64,000 nucleotides of DNA, from contig CM040452.1 of assembly GCA_022749755.1 (NCBI GenBank), positions 6,714,350-6,778,349 of the forward strand. Reading direction: 5' to 3'. This DNA comes from Azadirachta indica (Eukaryota > Streptophyta > Magnoliopsida > Sapindales > Meliaceae). How positions within the stretch are numbered: the stretch's first letter is position 1; each line of letters begins with the position of its first letter. Made by a program: the position numbers and the translations under genes. Of the stretch, positions 1 through 11,725 are shown one piece after another. The notes beneath the pieces were generated by a model. That model saw nothing but the letters and a program-made list of their open reading frames with translations. It had not been told where the DNA came from and did not search any database.

Positions 1-2191
1 ATGCAAAGCGAAATAATCATGTACCAACTAGACTATATATATATATGAACCATTAGACTGTATTTGGTGGCCTAATCTTAAAGACTTAGAAGCTAATAAC
101 TTATTGGACTAAATTCCAAAGTAGTAGCTACATCCATAATAGACAAATATATGAAGAAATTAAAGAGAAGGAATCTGGTTGCTTTCATCTCATCAAGTGG
201 GACATGTAACTAACAAATTTATTTTAAGTTGTGAAGTGTTTGCTTTGAAATTCGCAAGTTTATATTGAATTAAAGAAATGTGGTGATTGTTGAGTGATTT
301 GTACAAGAAAACTTTTAAGGAGTAGGTGAAGCAATTTTAAAACACTACTTGTGTAATTATGTAAGAGATTAAGAAGAGCAAGTCAAATCCTATGCTAGCT
401 TTTTATGTATGTGTAAATTAATCATAATTATGTATGTATGGTATCCACTAGTAATGTTTCATTATTGGACAAATAAATTGAGTTATTGAAATACAAGTTT
501 GTGTCTCAATTTTATAAGTACAATCACTTATTCGACAATAGGGCTTAAGAGGTCCTTCAGTTTTCACAAAATTTTTGATAATTATATTTAAAAAATTTAC
601 AATTTAACCTATAATCATAGACAATTATATATATACTTAGTTTTTTAATTTTAAATATTGAATATATTATGTTTGTTCACTCAATCTATGAAATTTAAAG
701 TTATTTGCATTTCTCTTCTCATTTATGACGTACTTAGTTTTAAAAAGTTAGTTAAACCTATCCTGTAAACTTATTAAATTCATGTCATACCAGACCAACC
801 TATGTTGTCACCTCTAGTTCTAAAAATTATATTTTATTTTTTTAAGTTATCAACTGTTTATTTAGAATTTAACCTCTTTAAGTTTACTATTATATAATTG
901 GGGTTGTCATTTTCAGGTATGGCTCTAAACTTTGTATGTATTTGTATAGGGACTTGATTTTTTTCCTAAAGATTTAAGTTACAGAAAGTTTTGAAGGAGA
1001 GACCAATTAAATAAGCCCATGAGAAGCTAGTATTAATCGATTCTACGTGACATTTATGTAATTGTTACAGGTAGTTTCAAAGTCATTTAAATAAATAAAA
1101 TCATGGAGATTTTGTGTTCTTACATATTCTCAAATAAAGATGTCACTTACTTTTTATTATAAATAGATATATTATATCCCTATTTATTAAAAAAGAGAAG
1201 AATTACGGACCCGAATATTGTTATCCCGTAAGAAATCCATTTAATTAACTTAATTAAATTAGGTCCAGTTTCTCATCCAAATGAACTTCGCAGAATTATA
1301 TAGAAATCAATTAAAACCAACCATTTTAAATTGAATCAAACTGGTTTAATGGAATCAATTAGATGTGGAACAGATCAATAAATTTTTTGCAAGCATGTGC
1401 ATATTGAATATATTGGGTATGACACAAGCCTTTACGCGTCAGAAAGCAAAAGAATTGCCCGTGCCCATATGCATTATTTTCTAACATGTGTGTGTGTGTG
1501 TGTGTGTGTATATTTCAATCATGGCAACATGTACAATCAAACTTTATAAAGGTGATGAAGTTCTATTTGAACCAATTAAAATATTCTAAGCCAGCCAAAA
1601 GATATTATCTCACCAATTTTCTTTGTGGCCATTCATTTTTTGCTTTATTTGAGCGGTTAATTAAAAATTTTCTTTCAATTTCAATGTCAAAAGTGAGAGT
1701 TGATCAGTGTTTTGAGTCTCTTCTACGAAAACTAATTATATTTGTATCGTTTTTGAAGTAGATATTTGAAGTATACTACAACCAAATTTAATTTAAATAG
1801 ATTTTGTCAAATATCCAACTTTGATATCAGCAATTAAACATTAAAAAAATTGAAGATAAAGAAAATTTTCTTTTGACATGAGATGTAAATGAGAGGAGAA
1901 ATAGCATAAGAGACTTAAACATTTTATTATTGATTTGGAATGATCCAAGGAAAAGTAAATATATCTCAAGTTAACATCGTATGAGATGGTAACAACACAA
2001 TTGTAAATGAAAGACAATTAATATCCGGCTGGCAAAGAAGACCAACCCCACTTTGCTTAAAACAAATATAAATTTAATGTATCCGACAACATCATAATTG
2101 GGACATTGAAAGCTACATACCAACAATCTCAAAAATTGAAATAGAAAATTAATATAACAACTTAATTAATGATGATCACTAAAAAGAAAAA
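1..2191. other. AT-rich intergenic region, no gene seen
   Basis: No supported coding region. An apparent 91-codon frame at 1486-1761 begins inside a TG microsatellite and resembles no family I know. The rest is AT-rich with scattered A and T runs. The last part is probably the 3' flank of the minus-strand dirigent gene. Confidence 0.7.
1486..1508. repeat. (TG)n microsatellite
   Basis: About eleven uninterrupted TG dinucleotides, followed by TATATTTC. A simple sequence repeat, probably polymorphic between accessions. Confidence 0.9.
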
Positions 2192-2776
2192 TCAATAATG
2201 CAACACATAAACATTATACTCAACTATAGCATCTCCAGTTTTGGGAGTAAAGCTGTAAGTACTAGCATGAACATAACCTCTAGCAAATCTGAAAAGTCCA
2301 CTGCCTCCAATCACGGGCATTTCTCTTACCTTTGAAAACACTGTGTTTCTTCCCAACACAGTAATGCTGCTCCCGTTGTATTTTCCTTCCATGAAAGCAA
2401 AATTCATTGCCATTAACAACCCAACTTCTTCCTGTGAAGCAAGAGCATAGAACCCTTGTGCTCTTCCCACTAATTTTGACTTCATTCCAGGCCCCTCTGT
2501 GAGTGGATTGTCTATCATATTTATGATACCAAAACCTGAAAGAGTGGCTGATGAATTTGGTGGTGGCTTGACAACTGAGATGGAAGTAGGGTTTTGGCCA
2601 CTTTGGATATCATGCCAGTAAACTTTGAAATGGGTTAGCTTTTCTTTCTTCAGACCCAGTAGCTTTCTGTCTAGGGTTCTGGCATAGCCATAGCTTTGTA
2701 TGGTGAAGGAAGAGAGGAGGAGGAAAAAGAAGAGGAAGAGAAATTGAGAAGCAAAGATCGGAAGAAATTTAGCCAT
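2192..2776 (-). CDS. Dirigent protein, DIR22-like
   Basis: Intronless 194-residue protein of the dirigent family. These are secreted all-beta proteins of the cell wall that steer stereoselective coupling of phenoxy radicals in lignan and related biosynthesis. Residues 1 to about 30 are a hydrophobic signal peptide. The dirigent domain follows, with typical stretches: a [16 protein letters not shown] block near residue 80, [20 protein letters not shown] near 104, an NGSS glycosylation site with VLGRN near 135, and [12 protein letters not shown] near 157. Length and lack of introns are usual for the family. The ATG at 2776 lies just before the signal peptide, and a TATTTAAATA box sits about 60 bases upstream. 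The substrate cannot be told from sequence. It has no clustered relatives in this window, although dirigent genes often occur in tandem. Confidence 0.95.
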   Translation of the reverse strand: MAKFLPIFASQFLFLFFFLLLSSFTIQSYGYARTLDRKLLGLKKEKLTHFKVYWHDIQSGQNPTSISVVKPPPNSSATLSGFGIINMIDNPLTEGPGMKSKLVGRAQGFYALASQEEVGLLMAMNFAFMEGKYNGSSITVLGRNTVFSKVREMPVIGGSGLFRFARGYVHASTYSFTPKTGDAIVEYNVYVLHY

Positions 2777-2830
2777 GGGTTATTTTGTATTTTGTTACTG
2801 GCTAGTACCAAGACTCACCATGGTTTGTTG

Positions 2831-2842
2831 TTTATTTAAATA
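2831..2842 (-). promoter_or_regulatory. TATA box of the dirigent gene
   Basis: On the minus strand this reads TATTTAAATAAA, about 55-65 bases upstream of the dirigent ATG. This would place transcription start close to 2805 and leave a leader of roughly 30 bases. Confidence 0.6.
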
Positions 2843-4861
2843 GGAAACTGAGAGTGGAAGGGTGTCAATGTCACTTGACAAGGAACGCAGAATTCTCTAG
2901 TGATCTAAGCTTTCATAGTTAAAAAATATATAAAAGAAATTAGAATGTATATTAGATTTGATTTAGTATAGTGTTGGACACTTATTTACTGGTTTAAGGC
3001 CATGTGGTTGAAAGATGGGCATACTACCTAAATACGTACAAATGGCTACTCTGGTTAATATATATAGTTGTTTGAAATTAAAGGCATGTTTGAAATTAAT
3101 TATTTATTTCATTATGATTTAATTTTAGATCCGAAAGATAACAACTGTTCAAAACAAAATAACTATTATATATTCTCTGTGTATATATATATATTTTTGG
3201 AAAAAAAAATAATTTTTCTTTTTTTTTTGGGGGGGGTTTTCACTTAAGAAACAATGTATCATTGCAGAAATTTAACATTATATAAATAATTGTTTCCTTT
3301 TCAATTAATCCTTTACTATATATATATATATATTGTCCAAATTAAAATATTATTTCTTAAAGATATAGAATGTAAAATTCTAGAATATGTAGTTTGGTTT
3401 GGTTGATAGAATGACAAAGAAGTCCTACCATTAAGGGATGTTGCAAATTAATGCTCCCTTTTCCCCGATTAATTGAATAAGGAATTATTTCTCAAAAATA
3501 TTGCCATAAATTATTATGGAGAAAGCATATGCTCTTTGGGAAAAAAGTCAATAAAAAGTGCTTTTTAGCCTTGTTGGGGGCCAAATTTTTCCAATAAAAT
3601 TTCATCTGTCAACCGACCGTTCATCATTGCAAATTATAGTGCGGTTCATTCATGCCTGCCGGCCTTTTCTTATTTATTTCCATGAATACCCACAAATTAA
3701 TATCATTACTAACACTGTAAATTCTATATTTGTTAATTTAATTAATTGCTTAGAAATGAAGTAAAGTAAGAGCTCAAAATTAAAGACCGATTTTTTTTTT
3801 ATTTTTGATAATTATGATAAACAAATTATTGCTATATGAGGAAGATGTTATGTGCTTTATTTTGCAAGGTTTTTTTTTTTTATTAATATTCTTTTTATAT
3901 TAATTCTTTATTTTAAACGAAGAGATCTTTGGTGTTATTACTTGTTTTACGAGATTTATATATAATTTTAATTTTTCTATAAAAATTAAAATAAATAATT
4001 AAAAATATCAAATAACAAATTAAGAATACAGATTTATCTAGATAATTTTATATAACTATTACTTATTTTATATATTATTATGAAAATATATTAAGAATAC
4101 ATATTTAGTAGTATTTTAATAAATATTGTCCATTCCAACAAAAGAATACATGAAATAAATTAAAAAGAAAATATATAAACTTGATAGGATGGTAATACAT
4201 ATTCCAATTTATATATAGTAGCTAATTTGCTTCCTATCTAAGTCAAACAATTTATTTAACTTAATTACCACTTAATAATAATGGTTAGGTTACATAATTA
4301 TTTGTCAAGTTTTCATTAAACAGAATTTTTCTTTGCTAAGAATGTATAGTAGTACAATATATATTAATATTATATTGTAAGAAAGCTATATATCTTAGAA
4401 AGTTGGAATTAATGATGAAACTTCATTTTGTGAAGTATCCAAAGAAAGACCTTATAAAATTAAAATTAAAGCTGCATATTACTTTTGGGCGACTGACCTT
4501 TATTATTGCTCATGGCCTCGGCAGAACAATTTCATAATGTAAAAGCTGATGAACGTTGAGTAATGGATAACTGTTCTATTAAATTATATTATTTATTTTT
4601 AATTTGAACAAAAAAAGGAAGATTAGTTTAAAACCAAAAGGCAAAATGACTATATGTTGCGAATGATTTTATGCAAAATTAAAAGAATAAGCTCATTAAT
4701 TATGATACAATTTATGTTATTAATGAAGCCCAATTTACATATTAACATTTAATATGAACACATACTACAACAACAAAACAAACTTTATATCATAAATAAC
4801 CCTTTTGCACTCATAAGAGTTTGTTAACAAACATGCTCTACAATGATAAAGTCATCTAAAC

Positions 4862-4990
4862 TTGACTTGGATGGTAAGAATGAATGAACATTTAATTGAA
4901 AGCGTGTTTCGAGTCCTCCCATTGCTATATGTAGGCTTCTTTTTATGAATTATATAGGTTTATTTCACACTCTATTTGTGAAGATCTATA
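4862..4990 (+). mobile_element. Possible tRNA-derived SINE
   Basis: The stretch TTGGATGGTAAGA resembles a Pol III A box, and GTTTCGAGTCCTCCC about 40 bases later resembles a B box. The spacing fits a tRNA-like SINE head, followed by unrelated AT-rich sequence. No target-site duplication was identified. Confidence 0.35.
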
Positions 4991-5082
4991 AGATGGCTCA
5001 TAATAGTATGTATCTCAATTTTTAGTAAAACTCCGGTGTTAATGCTAGTAGAAGTAATTGTATTTAAAAATATAAGACAAGA

Positions 5083-5313
5083 TTAGTGACCCATTTTTTT
5101 TTATATAATTTTTTATATTAAATATAAGCCATTGGATTTAGTCACATTTAACGGTTGAAATTATATTTGACCATGTAATTAATGTATAATTAATACATTC
5201 ATAATTAATGCACATGTCAAATATAATATCAACCGTTGGATGTGTTTAAATTCAACGGTTTATATTTAATGTAAAAAATTGTGAAAAAAAAAAATCTTTG
5301 ATCCTACCACTAA
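5083..5313. mobile_element. Foldback MITE with ~100-bp terminal inverted repeats
   Basis: The left arm (about 5083-5190) and the reverse complement of the right arm (about 5205-5313) match almost along their whole length. Shared blocks are TTTTTTATATTAAATATAAG against TTTTTTACATTAAATATAAA, ATTTAACGGTTGA against ATCCAACGGTTGA, and ATTATATTTGACATG. Both ends carry TTAGTG reading inwards. About 230 bp with no coding capacity is typical of a MITE. The superfamily is not determined because I could not fix the target-site duplication. Confidence 0.85.
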
Positions 5314-5339
5314 AAATATATATATTTATTTTTTATATA

Positions 5340-5445
5340 ATAAATTCTCGATTTATAGGGAGAAATTCTATCAAAGGACGGGATTCGACCTCCTGTTCAA
5401 GTCAATTGGAAGGTGGGTGTTATCACCACCCAACCAAAGCATAGA
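5340..5445 (-). mobile_element. tRNA-derived SINE head (Au-like)
   Basis: On the minus strand a Pol III A-box-like TTGGTTGGGTGGTGATAAC (5437-5419) is followed after about 30 bases by a B-box-like AGGTCGAATCCC (5391-5380). This order and wording match the tRNA-related head of plant Au-type SINEs. The rest cannot fold as a full cloverleaf, so a tRNA gene is unlikely. Confidence 0.55.
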
Positions 5446-6846
5446 TGCAAATTGTGTAATATTTAGAAGAATAATCATATGTGAGAATCAATGAAAGCAA
5501 ATACTAGTATTTTGAAATAAGATTTTAGGGCTCTATTTACTTTCTATATAATCATAATAATACAACATTGTATAAAAACTTACTTCCTTAATAAATATAT
5601 CTCAGGTTTGGTTTTCCCTTTAATTAAAGTATTTTAATTTTTCCATTACAAACTCATTCTCTTCAAAACAACGTAATTTTTTTAACCATTATTATAATCT
5701 ATATAATAAAATCATATATATATACAGAGAGAGAGAAGTTATATTACGATAAAATTATTAAAATTGAGTAAATTATATTTTGATTAATTGTTCCGGAAGA
5801 GTTTAGGGATTAAAATCTTATTACCCCATTTTTTTTTTGTTTTAGTTTCAGTGCGGTGATTATTTTACTCCATTTTTGGTTTTCTTGGTGCGTACGGGAG
5901 CGCGTGATTAGCTGTGAAATAAATAAATAATTAATTAATTAACTACAATTTTTATCAATTGTAGGTAATTATTAGTTAATTAATATTCTTGAAAATGTTT
6001 CCCACAAGCAAGAAATAATGAGGAAATCGAAAAGATTAATAATTGCTTTATTTTATTCGTTTATTTATGGGAATTTCTTGTTGGACCATTAATTGTTGAA
6101 TTTAAAAAATTCAAAATTGCGTGATTTGTTAGATGAAATCTTTTGCTTCTTTATCTTAAATTTTCATTACGTACGATACCTAAATTGAAATCAAAATCCC
6201 AAATTTGTAACATACATGAAATGTGAAAATTTTGACATAAATATCATAATTATAATATTGAATGCAGGATAATTAATTTATGGTAAAATACGTATCAAAC
6301 ATAAACTCATTAAATAAAAATTATACCATTAAAAGTATTGTTTTGTAATCATAAAAGGAAAAACAATGGAGAAATAGATAGTGAGTTTCATTAAATATGT
6401 TACAAAACGGAACGTCATTTCTATTTAAAAAATTTAATCTTCTTTAAGAAATAGACATAAATTTTGAATCATTGGACCCTTTGTGAGTCATTACTTCAAA
6501 ATTCATTGATAGATGTTATGAGTTAGGCAATATTAAATATTTATTTTTAACTTTAAATTTTGACTATTGAATTTTATAAATTAATAGATAAACAATTTAG
6601 GTAAAAAATATATTCTCATCTCATATATACACTGTAGATATTATATGCAACGTTGTAGAGGATAGATTTTTTTAACTTTTAATTTTCATTTAACACATGA
6701 CTAAATTTTAATTTTTGATTCTAAATCTTTTGATCATCGAATTGCATAAACTCAGTAGATAAAAATATATTTTATATTTCATTTTTAATACACAAACATC
6801 ACTTTTCACGTTCATATATTTCATCTATAAAATCATCGATAAACTT

Positions 6847-6854
6847 TATATAAA
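6847..6854 (+). promoter_or_regulatory. TATA box upstream of the broken DUF716 gene
   Basis: TATATAAA, about 145 bases before the ATG at 6999. A retained promoter motif fits a gene that was recently, or still is, transcribed. Confidence 0.5.
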
Positions 6855-6998
6855 GATACTTGAGCAATAAAATTTTGTTCAACGAATATGACAAGAGAGT
6901 TTGGTTTGAAAATCATTATATAGAACAAAGCAAGAACAAAGAGATCATTTGCTCTGAGGAAATTAAAATTTCGAGTCCAGATTATAGTTCCATTTATC

Positions 6999-7904
6999 AT
7001 GACCAAATTTTTGGGACACGTAGCTTTGGGGTTTACTTTCTCTTCAATTGGTTTATGGCGTCTTTACAATCACATCAAACTCCATTTTCTCCGTCCAAAT
7101 TCCTCCAAATCTTTGCCATTTTTTCCCGCCTCAAAATCAAAATACTTAGAACTCTTCACTCTAATTGTAGTCAGTTCAATCTTCATAACCTCTGAGCTCT
7201 TTTGGGGTTTCCGGAAACAGCCCTTATACCCTATTAATAATGAAGAAATCTTACCCTCAAATCGTCTTCGCCATTTTGAACATGCAACAATCTCACTAAC
7301 TTTCTTCACTTATGCAGCTTTTGCTGTAATTCTTGATCGAATTGGAAGCACACATCAGTATGCTCTAACACTATTTCTCTAGGCAATAGCCCTCGGCCAG
7401 TATCTTCTTCTCATCCATTTTCACTCAGCCGATCATCTGGGTGTCGAAAGCCAATACCATTTTCTTCTCCAAATTGTTCTTCTTGTTTCTCTGATCACAA
7501 CGGTAATGGAAATTGGGTGGCCAAAAAGTTTCTTGGTTTCCTTTGTTAGGTTTAGCAGTATTTTATTCCATGGCGTTTGGCTTATTTTTATTGGAATGAT
7601 GCTTTGGACACCAGAGTTTATACCCAAAGGTTGCTTCTTAAATGTTGAAGAGGAGCATGAAGTTGTTAGATGCCACGGAGAAGAAGCTTTGCACAGAGCT
7701 AAATCATTGGTGAACCTTCAATTCAGCTGGTTTTTGATTGGAATCAGCGTGTTTTCAGTCTCTTTTTATTTGGTTTTGAGTAAAATTTACGGTCAAGACC
7801 TTGGTGAGTATTCAACATTGATTATGAGTAGAAAAGAAGATGATTCTGATGATGTTGAGTTACAATTACAGAAATTTGAAGTTGGTAAACATTATTCTAC
7901 CTAG
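6999..7904 (+). pseudogene. DUF716/TMEM45-like gene with one in-frame TAG
   Basis: One reading frame runs from ATG 6999 to the stop at 7902-7904 and aligns end to end with the intact relative at 15468-16418. The only interruption is a TAG at 7380-7382 (codon 128), where the relative has a glycine codon in FVGAIAFGQQ. Before the stop come the family motifs LGHVALGFTFSSIGLW and FEHATISLTFFTYAAFAVIL. After it come HFHSADHLGVESQYHFLLQ, GWPKSFLVSF and RAKSLVNLQFSWFL. There is no frameshift or deletion, so decay is recent, or the stop is bypassed or an assembly error. The TAG is preceded by a pyrimidine tract and could be the AG of a splice acceptor; a GT at 7326 would give a 57-base in-frame intron. 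As written the product is a 127-residue fragment with two or three of about seven membrane segments. Confidence 0.85.
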
Positions 7905-9389
7905 CTAGAGTTATTCACGCAAAGTTATAAAAAATTAGTGCAAATAATCAATTGTTTTGGTTCGTCAATTTGCATTATTTATTCATCCTTGTTCAATATC
8001 TGAAAGTCTAAGTATCAATTCTTTATGGTTTTGGGTGCTAGCTGCTGCTGCTACTCGTATAGTTTGCCGACTGGAAATGATGATTTCTTCTCCATGCTGC
8101 TTTGTTTTAATGGTTTCTTCTTCCATGGATTCCTCTTTTGTATAATACTAATTAACCTTAAATGATAAGTGTTTCTTTTTGTCTATTTTAATGATATTAC
8201 AGTTTGCTACTTGGCTTCGTAATCGAGTGATGACAAAAAAAAACTCACTATGTCAAGTATCCCATGTCATGTCATGTGATGTAAATTATATGATTTCTTT
8301 TATAATTAGGATTAAGACTCGATATTATTAATCTAATCTTTCACTAGAGTAAATATATATTGATTGATGTTTAATAAATAAAAATATAATAGATAATAAA
8401 TATAGTGTTAAAGATATAATCAATGAGGTAAGTTTATATTAAACATTAAATTTCAATTAATAAAATAACAAATAAAATAGAAAATTTCCAATTTAAATAC
8501 ATAAATCAGAAATTATTATTAAAGATGGTAGGGTAGATAAAGCTAGAAAAATGATAGTAAGAGAGGTCCCGAAGATCACACCCAAGTATAAAATTGACAA
8601 TTATAATTTATACTAATTTTTTAAAATATTAATAACCTAATTAAATTCCCTTCATAATAAACATGAGAATAGAGAAAAAAAATAGTGTATTCTCAAAAAA
8701 AAAAATAGTGAAGTAATGATATATAAATATCTCAAAACCTGTTGTTGTATAAGATTTATATTTGATTCTAAGCAAATATTTGATCTTGAGGAATTTTCAG
8801 TCATTGAAATAATATATTTATGTTCAACTTTTAACTTCAATTCCTTAAAAGAACCTTTAATTACCAATAAGCCCAATTTGTTTCTCGACTTTGGCCCATT
8901 GTTTTTGAGCCCCGTCCAAATATTGCTCACAAGATGTTTTGCGGCCCAATCTTAGTCTCGGATTTCAATTTTCTATTATTAACCCCGCCAAAAAAAAACA
9001 ATAGTGGAATGAATTTGTAATTTAGATTTATGAAATTTTATCGAGTGAATATTAAATATTAGCCACTAATCAAAATTAAATATTTATTAAATATTTTGAT
9101 TTATTCAAGTAATTATGAAGCTTATCTTTACCTTTAAAATTCATTAATTATAAATTAACTGCACCTGTTAATACGTAAAAACTATCAAATATCATTTTCT
9201 AACATTTATTTACTTTTTTTTTTATCTTTTATTCAAAGCTTACATTAGAGGTGCGATGACAATTGAAATTTAAATAATTTTACTATATTAAAAAAGACAA
9301 AAAATTAGCACTCTTTTTTATTTTTTATACACGTTAATAAGAACAAGTTATAATGGAGTTTTTACTTTAAATTATAAGTTGATACCTTA

Positions 9390-9415
9390 ATATATATATA
9401 TATATATATATATAC
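9390..9415. repeat. (AT)n microsatellite
   Basis: Uninterrupted TA dinucleotides, about 25 bases. A second compound AT/AC tract lies at about 9828-9860. Confidence 0.85.
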
Positions 9416-9819
9416 AGATGTTGAGTTTTAAGCATTATCGTGATTCTTTAATATTATATTCTAGCTAAAAATTAGTATATAATTATATAAAATTATAACT
9501 ATTAAATACAGTTCTAAAAAGCTTTTTGGCGAAAGAAAAACAATTATTGAATATGCTCCTGTGAAGAAAAGCACTTTCATGTACTTTTTGAAAAGCTTTT
9601 TATTCCAAATGTGTGTTATAATCAAAAGCACTTAAATTTATCCAATTGTGCTTAGTTTAATTTTTTATTATTAATAAATTTTTGAAATCATGCCCACAGT
9701 GTCAAATTTAAAGCCCATAGTTTATATAGACATGTTTCATCATCATATATCTTATCGGCAGTCATTTTCATTTAGTGTACATTTATGACTATTTTATTAC
9801 CTACCAAATATTCTATAAA

Positions 9820-9859
<40 letters not shown>

Positions 9860-10115
9860 TTATAATTATTTTCTAAATCCTTTTCATATCTTATAAAAAT
9901 ATTTAATGGGTTAGAATATAATGTTGAACTAGTGTTAATTCAATTTAATCTAAATCAATTTTTTAAAACTAATACATGTTACTTGCGTAATGATCATCGT
10001 ACTCATTATATTCAATAATGATACGCTAACTTTACATATAAAAAACTCCTAAGAAAAAGATTCTTATTCATAATAAATTTAATATCGTAGAGACAACTTA
10101 AAATTGTAAGTAACA

Positions 10116-10225
10116 TTTTTTTAAATTAATTTATATAAAAAAAAAAGAGAAGGAATCGTGTGAATTATTTCTTTTTAAATTAATTTATATATAAAAAAAG
10201 GGAAGGAATCGAGTGAATTATTTCT
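10116..10225. repeat. Tandem duplication of a ~53-bp segment
   Basis: Two adjacent copies. Each has TTTAAATTAATTTATATA, then an A-run, then AAGGAATCG, then GTGAATTATTTC. The GGAATC core occurs at 10152 and 10205. Differences are single bases and A-run length. Confidence 0.85.
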
Positions 10226-10575
10226 TAAAATTTTTATCCCCATAATTTTTTTCTCTGTCACGTCAACTAAAATATATTGTTGCGTTAAGAATATTTTAAT
10301 TATTAAAATTATCTTGTATAATATTATACAAAAGGGGAAGGACCGAAATGATATTTCTACCAAAATTTACAAAAATAAAAAAATTCAATAAAATAAGGGA
10401 TATGAAAATTTAGAGAAAATATACTCAAAATCAGATTATTTATGGGAGAATTTTCTAAGCAAAATGGTGGCCCATGTATGTTAGGTTTGCATAGCAATTT
10501 CCAAAACATACATGCATGTATGTGCATGGACCCTCAAAAACATTCAAAGACAAGGAGACAATTTTTTACCATAAA

Positions 10576-10605
10576 ATTAATTAATTAATTAATTAATTAA
10601 TTAAA
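10576..10605. repeat. (TTAA)n microsatellite
   Basis: About seven AATT tetranucleotide units in a row. Confidence 0.9.
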
Positions 10606-10920
10606 TTATGAAGAATCTTCTTCAACTTTATCTAAGCTTTTGATTTTCAAAAATTCTATATAAATTTTGGTCACACGCAAAAAATAATACGTAATTGAAA
10701 AGCATACATGCATGTACATAATCTAATAATAAATATGTGCTGGCATATATAGGCTAACTATGTCATCCATGACTTAATTTTTAATGGGATTTCTTGTTCA
10801 ACAATTAATTCAAAAATTATTTTAAAACAATTTGTCATTTATTTATTTATGAGATAAGAAGAAGATAACAGGACCATTTTATCAATTGGACAACCCTACT
10901 TTCTAGATATAAGATATGTA

Positions 10921-10942
10921 TTATTATTATTATTATTATTAT
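10921..10942. repeat. (ATT)n microsatellite
   Basis: About seven ATT trinucleotides in a row. Confidence 0.9.
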
Positions 10943-11289
10943 TTCATTTTAATGTGAGTAAAATTTGAACACAAACTTATTGTACCATTAAAAAAAATTA
11001 ATTTATTATATAAAGTAACTAATAATGAATAGGTCCATGCATTTTTTTTGAAACAATGAATAATGGTATATTTTAGTTATTTTAAGCATGTAGGTACCTA
11101 AATTGAAGTTAATTTTTATTTGATATCAATACACCCTATTAGAGATGTATCCATTACAAATAATTAGAGTGATGTTATTTATTATTTTATCAAAATTTAG
11201 AAATCAATTTTTCTTGGGTATGGGTCAAGTGGTATAGAACATATTTGATGCTCTTATTTTATTTCGAGTTCGACTAATAATAGGAGTAA

Positions 11290-11725
11290 GGATTTAATGC
11301 TCATTTGGTTTGACTTTTTTATTGACTAAAAAGATATTTTTAATGATAAAAGTTTTTTTAAAATTTTTTGATGTTATATGGTTGACATTGAATAAGGGAT
11401 TATTGAGAAATTAAAAAAGTTATTTTTCTTTTACTGGAAAAAACCTAAAATTTAAGACTTTGTCAGTAGAATTTTCCTAATTTTTTTAAAAATAAAATAA
11501 TGTAAAATATTCTCATTTTATTTTAAAAATTTTACATTATTTTTTTAAAATAAAATATTAAAATTTTGTCTATTAAAGTAATTACTCAAACTTTTTCGAA
11601 AGTTATTTGTGATAATCAAATAATTAATAAACTTTTGTTAAAAACTTTACCTATAAAAATTTTACGAATAAAATGTTTATTTCAAAAAATTTTATTTAAA
11701 AAATTATACCAAATAAACCCTTTAT
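11290..11725. mobile_element. hAT-like foldback MITE
   Basis: The left end reads AATGCTCATTTGGTTTGAC. The reverse complement of the right end reads AAGGGTTTATTTGGTATAA. Termini of the form GGGCTCATTTGGTA are usual for non-autonomous hAT elements in plants. The interior is AT-rich and partly self-complementary (TAAAATAATGTAAAAT near 11500 against ATTTTACATTATTTT near 11530). No coding capacity. The ends are approximate. Confidence 0.5.

Larger units (their letters stand above)
2843..6840. other. Intergenic region with small repeats, no gene
   Basis: No supported coding sequence. It contains a T10-G8 homopolymer junction at 3219-3236, AT microsatellites near 3185 and 3318, a foldback element at 5083-5313 and one or two tRNA-derived SINE-like pieces (4860-4990 and 5340-5445), listed separately. 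Confidence 0.7.

Noticed and set aside
2795..2821. Upstream frame of eight codons before the dirigent ATG
   Set aside because: It lies so close to the TATA box that it is probably upstream of, or at, the transcription start.
5340..5445. tRNA gene
   Set aside because: A- and B-box-like stretches are present but no cloverleaf arms pair around them; a SINE is the better reading.
7380..7382. Programmed read-through of the TAG in the DUF716 copy
   Set aside because: The following bases (GCAATA) do not match the known CARYYA read-through context.
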